Shown: piece after piece, positions 1-5,049 of the stretch
How positions within the stretch are numbered: the stretch's first letter is position 1
Layout of the letters: the number at the start of each line of letters is the position of its first letter
Origin: an uncultured Campylobacter sp.
Lineage (GTDB): Bacteria; Campylobacterota; Campylobacteria; Campylobacterales; Campylobacteraceae
Length of the DNA: 5,049 bases
Assembly (NCBI GenBank): GCA_937896205.1
Contig: CALBNA010000308.1
Coordinates: 1-5,049 of the forward strand
Direction: 5' to 3'
The notes under the pieces: generated by a model
Told to the model about the DNA's origin: nothing
Databases searched by the model: none
The model's input: only the letters and a program-made list of their open reading frames with translations
Made by a program: the position numbers and the translations under genes

Positions 1-16
1 TCATTATATATTTCTG

Positions 17-22
17 TATAAT
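17..22 (+). promoter_or_regulatory. Sigma-70 type -10 box of the receptor gene
   Basis: The hexamer is a perfect TATAAT, 30 bases before the receptor start codon. Transcription would begin near base 29 and leave a leader of about 24 bases. The surrounding DNA is AT-rich, as in Campylobacter promoters, where the -10 box is the dominant conserved element and the -35 region is poorly conserved. The -35 region would fall at or before the left edge, so the promoter is only partly visible. It is the only convincing promoter in the window and probably drives all four genes. Confidence 0.6.
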
Positions 23-40
23 TGCCCGTTAATAATTTTT

Positions 41-47
41 AAAGGAG
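41..47 (+). promoter_or_regulatory. Ribosome binding site of the receptor gene
   Basis: AAAGGAG lies 5 bases before the ATG at 53 and is a strong Shine-Dalgarno match. An in-frame TAA at 50-52 sits directly before that ATG, so no longer start is possible. The site fixes the start of the receptor. Confidence 0.85.
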
Positions 48-52
48 TTTAA

Positions 53-2134
53 ATGCAAAAGCAAATCGCGCTTAGTTTAGCGCTTGCGGGCGTTTTGGCC
101 GCCGCGCAAAACGAAGTAGAGCTAAAATCGCTAGAAGGCGTAACCGTCACGGCACAAAGATCATCTCAAAGCGTAGACGAGATAAGCAAAAGCGTCTCGG
201 TAGTAGATAAAGAGACGATAGAAAGAAAGCTGGGTAAAAGCGTACCCGAGCAAATCAGCGAGGCACCAGGAGTTTCGATCGTAAACGAAGGCATGGACTC
301 AGGCACCGTAAACGTGCGAGGTTTTAGCTCATCGGACTACCGTGTACCGATGTTCGTAGACGGACTTAGATTTAGAGGTAGGCCGGCGTTTGAGTATTCG
401 ATCTTTACACCCGATCAAATCGAAAGGATAGAGATAATAAGAGGTCCCGCTAGCACGCTTTACGGCACAGATGCCTTTGGCGGCATAGTAAATTTAGTCA
501 CCAAAAGAGCTAGCGGGGACGTGCACGGCGACTGGGCGTTATCGGATACGTATCTAAGCACCCAGTATCAAAGCGCAAACAAAGGCGTGCAAAACCGCTT
601 ACAACTCGGCGTAGTCGGACACGGGTTTGACGCATTGCTCGGCTTAAACTACAAACACGGCAAGGACTACGACACTCCGGCGGGTAAAATCCCAAATACA
701 AGGTATAACTACCGAAGCCTTGATTTTAAAGGCGGATATAGCTTTGCCGATTTTCATAGGCTTGAGCTCGTAACCAGATATACGGAGTCCGAGCGAGGCG
801 TAGTCGGTACGGCGGTCGGCGCTCCCGGAACGGCGAATAAAAAAGGCTTTCAAAAATACATAAAAGAAGCGCCTCTTAGGGAAAAATACGTAGCGCTAAA
901 CTACGAAGGCAACATAAACGACAAATTTATATTAGATTCTAGCTTGTATTACAGAGAGCTTTATACGCACCTAAATATAAGGCCCTACATTGGCTCGTTT
1001 TCGCCTAGGCAAGTCGATAACTACGTAAACGGTCCGAAGGTCTACGGCGGCAAATTTATCGGTAAATTCGTAGGCGACAACCTAACGCAAACCTACGGCG
1101 TAGATTTTTATTACGAGGACTGGGATAGCGTGTATCAAAGCGTAAACAAAGGCCCTAGCGTACGCAATAGGTTAAGAACCAAACAGCTTGACGTCGCCGG
1201 GTTTGGATTGCTTGAATACGCATTTAGCAACGACGCGATTTTGAGCGCAAATTTACGCTACGACCGCATAAAAACGTCCTTTGATATGGATAGCTCGATG
1301 AGCCCCGCTGTAAAAGCTCTATATGAAAACGCCAATGATAGAAAAGACGGCAGAGCCAGCTACGGTCTGGGACTTATTTACCCTATCGCCCAGGGGTTTG
1401 AGTTTGTAGGAAATTTCTCTACTTCGTTTAGAGCTCCTATGAGCGGCGAGGTTGCTCCGATACTTACGTTTTCAGGCAGCGAGGCGTATCTGCCAAACCC
1501 TGATCTAAATATCGAAAAAGGCGTTACCTACGAGGCTGGACTTCGCTATACGGATAAAGCGCTTAGATCGAATTTGATATTTTACACGGGAGATTATAAA
1601 GACCTGATCGTCGAGCGAAACTGGCAAAGCGGCGGCGTGACCTACTATCAGTCGCAAAACGTAAATAGAGCCAAGATAAGCGGAGCGGAATTTGACCTCG
1701 CTTATAAAATTTTGTCAAATTTGGAGTTTAAAACAAATCTCGCCTACACGCGCGGCAAAAATAAACAAACCGGCAAACCGCTTCCCGAGATCGCTCCGCT
1801 TAGCGGACACGTGGCCGTTTCTTATTCGCCGGAGTTTTTGGCAAACTCATACTTAGAGTATAGCGGCGACTGGGCGGCGAGAAAGACGCGTATAGACGAC
1901 AGCGTAGAGCGCGAGCGAGCGGGATATTTCGTGCATAACCTATACTTTGGCAAGAGTCTGGGTAAACTAGGTTTCTTAAAAGATTTTAGCCTGAATTTCG
2001 GCGTCGAAAATATCTTTGACAAAGAATACGCCCCAAGCCTAAGCTACGAGCTAATCAGCCAGCCTAGAAGCGCTAGCAACCCGCTAATAAATCCTGGCAG
2101 AAATTTCAAACTAGGCTTTAAGGCTAGCTTTTAA
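53..2134 (+). CDS. TonB-dependent outer-membrane receptor
   Basis: This 693-residue protein is a full-length TonB-dependent receptor, a plugged outer-membrane beta-barrel that imports metal complexes using energy from TonB-ExbB-ExbD. A signal peptide occupies about residues 1-18, with likely cleavage after the alanine run. A TonB-box-like EGVTVTA follows at 28-34. The plug domain spans about 43-153 and ends in the family hallmark IERIEIIRGPASTLYGTDAF (123-142) plus GGIVNLVT. The rest is barrel, with FRAP at 459-462, NPDL at 482-485, VENIFDKEY at 651-659 and a terminal phenylalanine, the usual barrel-assembly signal. FRAP and an NPNL-like motif occur in heme receptors of the HemR type but also in other receptors, and no histidine lies between them here. 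The gene heads an apparent operon with a complete ABC importer. Campylobacter relatives include heme (ChuA) and siderophore receptors. The class is near certain; the substrate is not known. Confidence 0.95.
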   Translation: MQKQIALSLALAGVLAAAQNEVELKSLEGVTVTAQRSSQSVDEISKSVSVVDKETIERKLGKSVPEQISEAPGVSIVNEGMDSGTVNVRGFSSSDYRVPMFVDGLRFRGRPAFEYSIFTPDQIERIEIIRGPASTLYGTDAFGGIVNLVTKRASGDVHGDWALSDTYLSTQYQSANKGVQNRLQLGVVGHGFDALLGLNYKHGKDYDTPAGKIPNTRYNYRSLDFKGGYSFADFHRLELVTRYTESERGVVGTAVGAPGTANKKGFQKYIKEAPLREKYVALNYEGNINDKFILDSSLYYRELYTHLNIRPYIGSFSPRQVDNYVNGPKVYGGKFIGKFVGDNLTQTYGVDFYYEDWDSVYQSVNKGPSVRNRLRTKQLDVAGFGLLEYAFSNDAILSANLRYDRIKTSFDMDSSMSPAVKALYENANDRKDGRASYGLGLIYPIAQGFEFVGNFSTSFRAPMSGEVAPILTFSGSEAYLPNPDLNIEKGVTYEAGLRYTDKALRSNLIFYTGDYKDLIVERNWQSGGVTYYQSQNVNRAKISGAEFDLAYKILSNLEFKTNLAYTRGKNKQTGKPLPEIAPLSGHVAVSYSPEFLANSYLEYSGDWAARKTRIDDSVERERAGYFVHNLYFGKSLGKLGFLKDFSLNFGVENIFDKEYAPSLSYELISQPRSASNPLINPGRNFKLGFKASF

Positions 2135-2148
2135 ATTTTAAATTTGCC

Positions 2149-2173
2149 GAGCGGGTTTTAAACAGACCTGCTC
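2149..2173 (+). other. Intercistronic RNA hairpin between receptor and binding-protein genes
   Basis: GAGCGGGT (2149-2156) pairs with ACCTGCTC (2166-2173) through eight pairs including one G-U. Two further inner pairs (U-G and U-A) leave a 5-base loop at 2159-2163. This is the only strong stem-loop between the first two genes. No T-run follows it on the plus strand, so it is not a classical intrinsic terminator. It more likely limits exonuclease decay or marks a processing point that lets the receptor message differ in level from the downstream genes. An outer pairing, TTAAATTTG (2138-2146) with CAAATTTAA (2191-2199), could extend the structure up to the next ribosome binding site. The fold is visible; the function is inferred. 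Confidence 0.55.
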
Positions 2174-2197
2174 AAAAGCTCTAAAATTTACAAATTT

Positions 2198-2202
2198 AAG
2201 GA
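2198..2202 (+). promoter_or_regulatory. Ribosome binding site deciding a TTG start
   Basis: AAGGA lies 6 bases before TTG at 2209-2211. An in-frame TAA at 2197-2199 overlaps the site, so TTG is the first possible start. The next in-frame ATG is about 72 codons downstream and would remove the signal peptide. The first two bases of the site also lie in the possible outer stem with 2138-2146. Confidence 0.75.
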
Positions 2203-2208
2203 TCAAAT

Positions 2209-3243
2209 TTGAGAAAAATCATATCTGTTTTATTGCTACTGGCAGCGACGCTGGGCGCGCTTGAATTTACCGATCAAAGCGGAAACAAACTTTATTTTGA
2301 CGGTTCGGTTAAAAGCGTAGCTCTGTTTCCGGTGCCGCTGGCTTCGTTTTCTCTTAGCGTCGAAAACAACGTATCTCGTCTAGCCTCCGTCCATCCGATA
2401 GCTAAAAAAAACATCGAGCGCGGAATGCTCGGAAAAATGATAAAAGGCGCAGCTAGTATCCCAGCAGGCGGTATCGGAGAGGACTTTACCCCAAATATCG
2501 AGGAGCTACTAAAACTATCTCCGGATCTAGTGGTGCAGTGGGGCATGAGAGGCGAAAAGATCATCGAGCCGCTGCGAAAAGTAGGCCTAAACGTAGCTTT
2601 GGTAAATTTAAGCGGCACAGAGGAGGATCCGCTTTTTTGGTTTGGGATGCTGGGTAAAATTTACGAAAAAGAGCAAAGAGCGGAGCAAATTTTACAAAAT
2701 AGAGCCGAGGTAAGAGCTAAGATAGAAAATTTCGTAAAAGTGCTTAGCAAAAAACCGAAGGTTCTTTTTATATTCGGCCGAGATAAAAGCTACGAGGCCG
2801 CAGGAGGCGGGACGTATTTCGACTACGAGATAAAGCTAAGCGGCGGAGTAAATGCGGCGAATTTCGGGGGATTTAGAATTTTAAATAAAGAAGAAATTCT
2901 CGCTCAAAATCCGGACGTTATCTTGCTTAGCAACTTCGACGAGCTAACTCCGCGGGACTTTTTTAACGACAAAATTTTAAAAAACGTAAAAGCCGTCAAA
3001 CAAAAAGCCGTCTATAAAATGCCTCTGGGAGGCGATATGTGGGAGCCGCCTACGGGCGAATCGCACTTGGGCTGGGCGTGGTTTAGCGTGCTGTTTTCGG
3101 GGCAGGCGCATATAAATTTAAAAGACGAGATGAAAAAGAGCTACAAATTGCTCTACGACTACGATCTAAACGATGATGAGATAGCTCAAATTTTACGCTT
3201 CGACCTAAACGGAGAGAGCAAATTTTACGAGCTTTTTAGATAA
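2209..3243 (+). CDS. Periplasmic substrate-binding protein of a metal-complex ABC importer
   Basis: This 344-residue protein fits the periplasmic binding protein family of iron-siderophore, heme, cobalamin and related importers (BtuF/FhuD type, Pfam PF01497). It starts at TTG. A signal peptide covers about residues 1-17 (basic MRKI, a leucine-rich core, then ATLGA). There is no lipobox cysteine, so it should be a soluble periplasmic protein rather than a lipoprotein. The family pattern of a lobe ending in 'NIEELLKLSPDLVVQWG' (96-112) recurs in the second lobe as 'LNKEEILAQNPDVILLSN' (225-242). Near the C terminus W278-E-P-P-T-G-E-S-H-L-G-W resembles the W..P..E..LG..W segment common in this family. 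It lies between the receptor and permease genes and ends in a 1-base overlap with the permease, which argues for one transport system. It would hand substrate from the receptor to the permease. Metal-binding residues cannot be assigned, and the ligand is unknown. Confidence 0.9.
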   Translation: MRKIISVLLLLAATLGALEFTDQSGNKLYFDGSVKSVALFPVPLASFSLSVENNVSRLASVHPIAKKNIERGMLGKMIKGAASIPAGGIGEDFTPNIEELLKLSPDLVVQWGMRGEKIIEPLRKVGLNVALVNLSGTEEDPLFWFGMLGKIYEKEQRAEQILQNRAEVRAKIENFVKVLSKKPKVLFIFGRDKSYEAAGGGTYFDYEIKLSGGVNAANFGGFRILNKEEILAQNPDVILLSNFDELTPRDFFNDKILKNVKAVKQKAVYKMPLGGDMWEPPTGESHLGWAWFSVLFSGQAHINLKDEMKKSYKLLYDYDLNDDEIAQILRFDLNGESKFYELFR

Positions 3244-4205
3244 TGAAAAAATATCTGTTTTTATCGCTTTTTCTGGCCTTTGCAGTCGTTTTTTCGCTGC
3301 TTGCGGGTAGGATTTCGCTTGAGGGGCTAATTGATTATTATCAAAATGACAAAGAGACGCTTTACGCTTTGATATTCGATCTGCGCTTGCCTAGGCTGAT
3401 AGCGGCGTTTTTGATAGGCGCGAGCCTTAGCGCGGCGGGCGTGATATTTCAGGCGATGTTTGCAAATCCTTTGGTAAGCCCAAATATCCTCGGCGTTGGT
3501 AGCGGAGCGGGATTTGGCGCAGTGGTTTGCATTTTAGCCTTCGGTAGCCCCGTAGCCACGCAAATAGGCGCTTTCGTTTTTGGCTTTTTAGCCGTCATGA
3601 TAGCTTACGCGTTGGGCGTTTTGGCAAACAAAAACTCAAAGCTCATGCTGGTGCTTGCGGGCATCATCACGGGCGCTATCTTTGAAGCGCTGATCTCCGT
3701 CGTCAAATACGTCGCCGACACGCAAGAAAAGCTACCTAGCATCGTATATTGGCTGATGGGAAGCCTAAGCGCCATATCTTGGAGCGATGTAGCAGCGCTT
3801 GCTCCCGTTTGCGTTAGTGGACTCGCGCTTTTGAGCCTAATGGGCTGGAAGCTAAACATTTTATCCTTAGGCGGCGAACATGCAAGTATTTTGGGCGAGA
3901 GTAAATTTTTAGGATTTATCTTTATCGTGCTTGCCACTCTGATAACGGCCGCAAGCGTAGCCATCGCCGGTATCATCGGCTGGGTCGGGCTTTTGATGCC
4001 GCATGTTACGAGGCTGATTTATGGCTCCGATAACTCGCAGCTAGTTCCGATTTCGGCGATTTTAGGCGGGATATTTTTGATGCTAACCGACGTCGCGGCT
4101 AGAAGCGTGAGCTCGGCTGAAATCCCGCTAAGTATCCTAACCGCGCTTATAGGCGCTCCGATGATCGGCGTCATCATCGTTAAAAAGGGCAAAAGATGGT
4201 CTTAA
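3243..4205 (+). CDS. FecCD/BtuC-family ABC transporter permease
   Basis: This 320-residue, strongly hydrophobic protein is the usual length for a FecCD/BtuC permease (PF01032), which forms an inner-membrane homodimer of about ten helices per subunit. An N-terminal helix lies at about 4-21. The conserved RLPR is at 48-51, followed by GASLSAAG (59-66) and Q70, then NPLVSPNILGVGSGAG (75-90). The cytoplasmic coupling segment GIIGWVGLLMPHVTR (243-257), which contacts the ATPase, is intact, as is EIPLSILTALIGAP (293-306). There is one permease gene, fitting a homodimer. Its ATG overlaps the stop of the binding-protein gene (TAATG) and no good Shine-Dalgarno precedes it, so translation is probably coupled. 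An in-frame TAG at 3237-3239 excludes a longer start. The WLMGSLSAISWSD segment (170-182) suits the metal-chelate subgroup. Family assignment is firm; substrate is not. Confidence 0.95.
   Translation: MKKYLFLSLFLAFAVVFSLLAGRISLEGLIDYYQNDKETLYALIFDLRLPRLIAAFLIGASLSAAGVIFQAMFANPLVSPNILGVGSGAGFGAVVCILAFGSPVATQIGAFVFGFLAVMIAYALGVLANKNSKLMLVLAGIITGAIFEALISVVKYVADTQEKLPSIVYWLMGSLSAISWSDVAALAPVCVSGLALLSLMGWKLNILSLGGEHASILGESKFLGFIFIVLATLITAASVAIAGIIGWVGLLMPHVTRLIYGSDNSQLVPISAILGGIFLMLTDVAARSVSSAEIPLSILTALIGAPMIGVIIVKKGKRWS
4185..4189 (+). promoter_or_regulatory. Ribosome binding site of the ATPase gene inside the permease gene
   Basis: AAGGG, within an AAAAAGGG run, lies 6 bases before the ATG at 4196. 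It sits in the last codons of the permease gene and supports the 10-base gene overlap, so the ATPase can be initiated independently as well as by coupling. Confidence 0.65.
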
Positions 4206-4969
4206 GCGTAGAAAATTTAAGCTTTTCATACGAGCGCAAGCAAATTTTGCAAAATTTGAGCCTTAGCCTAAAAAGCGGCGAAACGCTTGCGATTTTGGGT
4301 CCGAACGGCATAGGTAAATCTACATTTTTAAAGATTATTTTAGGACTCTTAAAAGCAAAAAGCGGTCAAATTTTGATCGATGGCCGCGATCATACCTCTC
4401 TTAGCGGCAAAGAACGCGCCAAGCTCGTAGGATACGTGCCCCAAAGCGAAAATATCGCTTTTAGCTTTAAGGTAAAAGATCTGATTTTAATGGGCGTAAA
4501 CGCAAATGTCGGTACGTTTTCAAGACCGAACGCAGAGGATAGGGCGATGGCTGAGGAAGCCGCACGGATAGCAGGCGTTAGCGAGTATTTAAATTTAAAC
4601 GTAGACGAGCTAAGCGGCGGCATGATGCAGCTAGTCCTAATAGCTCGCTCGTTAGTACTACGGCCCAAAATTCTCGTCATGGACGAGCCTACGTCATACC
4701 TCGACGTCTTTCATCAAAACGCCGTTTTAAGCCTAATCAAAAGGCTAAATAGCGAGCAAAAAACCTGCGTGATCTTTACCTCGCATCATCCCGATCATGC
4801 GCTTGCGGCGGCAGATAAAACCTTGCTATTAAATGGCCCCTTAGGATATGAATTCGGCGCAACCGATCAAATTTCAAAGGGCGAAAATTTAACCAAACTT
4901 TTCGGTATCGATTTTATAAATTTAAACGTCGAAGATAAAAGGAGATTGCTTGTTAGGTGGAGAGTGTAG
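4196..4969 (+). CDS. ABC transporter ATP-binding protein of the metal-complex importer
   Basis: This 257-residue ATPase belongs to the FepC/BtuD group (COG1120 type) and powers the permease from the cytoplasmic face as a dimer. All nucleotide-binding motifs are present: Walker A GPNGIGKST (35-43), Q-loop Q83, signature LSGGMMQ (139-145), Walker B ILVMDEP (159-165), D-loop SYLD (167-170) and switch histidine H197. The signature has Met where Gln or Arg is usual, a mild variation. From memory, 'LILMG...TFSRP..ED' (96-115) and the tail 'LLLN....FG.TDQI..GENLTKLFGI' (210-238) resemble Haemophilus MolC, the molybdate/tungstate ATPase once annotated as iron-related; this was not aligned. The gene overlaps the permease gene by 10 bases and is the last of the set. 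The ATPase role is certain; the similarity to MolC does not by itself define the substrate. Confidence 0.95.
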   Translation: MVLSVENLSFSYERKQILQNLSLSLKSGETLAILGPNGIGKSTFLKIILGLLKAKSGQILIDGRDHTSLSGKERAKLVGYVPQSENIAFSFKVKDLILMGVNANVGTFSRPNAEDRAMAEEAARIAGVSEYLNLNVDELSGGMMQLVLIARSLVLRPKILVMDEPTSYLDVFHQNAVLSLIKRLNSEQKTCVIFTSHHPDHALAAADKTLLLNGPLGYEFGATDQISKGENLTKLFGIDFINLNVEDKRRLLVRWRV

Positions 4970-5000
4970 CTAAAATTTTAACTTGTTTAGCTCTTTTATA
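4968..5000 (+). terminator. Candidate weak intrinsic terminator of the operon
   Basis: AGCTAAA (4968-4974) pairs perfectly with TTTAGCT (4986-4992) across an 11-base loop, then CTCTTTTATATA follows. The stem begins inside the ATPase stop codon. It is short, AT-rich and has an interrupted T-run, so termination may be incomplete. Its position directly after the last gene is the main support. Confidence 0.4.
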
Positions 5001-5014
5001 TATTCTAGATAAAC

Positions 5015-5039
5015 CTATAAAATAGCTGGAGCTATAAAA
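5015..5039. repeat. Short direct and inverted repeats in the right-hand flank
   Basis: CTATAAAA occurs at 5015-5022 and again at 5032-5039, 17 bases apart. Between and partly within them ATAGCT (5022-5027) and AGCTAT (5030-5035) form an inverted repeat around GG. This could be an operator or promoter of a gene beyond the window, since TATAAA resembles a -10 box, or it could be chance in AT-rich DNA. No coding start is visible before the window ends. Confidence 0.25.
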
Positions 5040-5049
5040 AGAAAGAAGT

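Noticed and set aside
2138..2199. Multiple AAATTT strings as a repeat family
   Set aside because: AAATTT and AAAATTTT occur throughout the window, including inside genes as Lys-Phe or Asn-Leu codons, so they reflect genome composition rather than a dispersed element.
2135..2208. A second promoter driving the three ABC genes
   Set aside because: The gap has AT-rich stretches such as TAAAAT at 2182-2187 but no good TATAAT with a spaced -35. Read-through from the receptor promoter explains the layout better.
2404..2411. A run of eight A in the binding-protein gene as a phase-variation or slippage site
   Set aside because: It encodes Lys-Lys-Asn in a normal part of an intact frame. Campylobacter phase variation typically uses longer G/C tracts, and the gene is full length.
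2292..2618. A 108-residue open frame on the minus strand inside the binding-protein gene
   Set aside because: It lies wholly opposite a well-supported gene, shows low-complexity composition typical of antisense frames and has no recognisable domain.
3605..3976. A 123-residue open frame on the minus strand inside the permease gene
   Set aside because: It mirrors the permease codons and reads as Ser/Ala/Thr-rich shadow sequence with no domain.

Overview
The window reads as one complete transport locus from an epsilonproteobacterium, most likely a Campylobacter of the higher-GC oral/intestinal kind (C. showae, C. rectus, C. curvus or C. gracilis-like). This rests on the very frequent AAATTT/AAAATTTT strings, the AT-rich gene starts with a TATAAT -10 box, the tight gene packing and a GC content that looks to be in the mid-forties by eye. 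The species is an inference; no rRNA or marker gene is present.

Layout: a perfect -10 box and a short leader (1-52) lead into a TonB-dependent outer-membrane receptor (53-2134). A 74-bp gap containing a strong hairpin follows. Then come three tightly packed genes on the same strand: a periplasmic substrate-binding protein starting at TTG (2209-3243), a FecCD/BtuC-type membrane permease (3243-4205, 1-nt overlap) and an ABC ATPase (4196-4969, 10-nt overlap). A weak stem-loop with a T-rich tail (4968-5000) is a candidate operon terminator. The last 50 bases hold only short repeats and no recognisable gene.

Together the genes describe a full import route. The receptor carries a scarce metal complex across the outer membrane using TonB energy, the binding protein captures it in the periplasm, and the permease plus ATPase move it into the cytoplasm. 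TonB, ExbB, ExbD and any heme- or siderophore-processing enzyme are not in this window. The substrate cannot be read from the sequence. Heme or a ferric siderophore is the default expectation for this architecture. However, the ATPase resembles the MolC-like branch of the family, the receptor lacks the histidine expected between the FRAP and NPNL-like motifs of heme receptors, and nickel, cobalt or another metallophore remains possible.

No mobile element, CRISPR array, RNA gene or clearly novel system was found. The most interesting points are the hairpin between receptor and binding-protein genes, the unresolved substrate, and a possible Fur-box half-site at the left edge.
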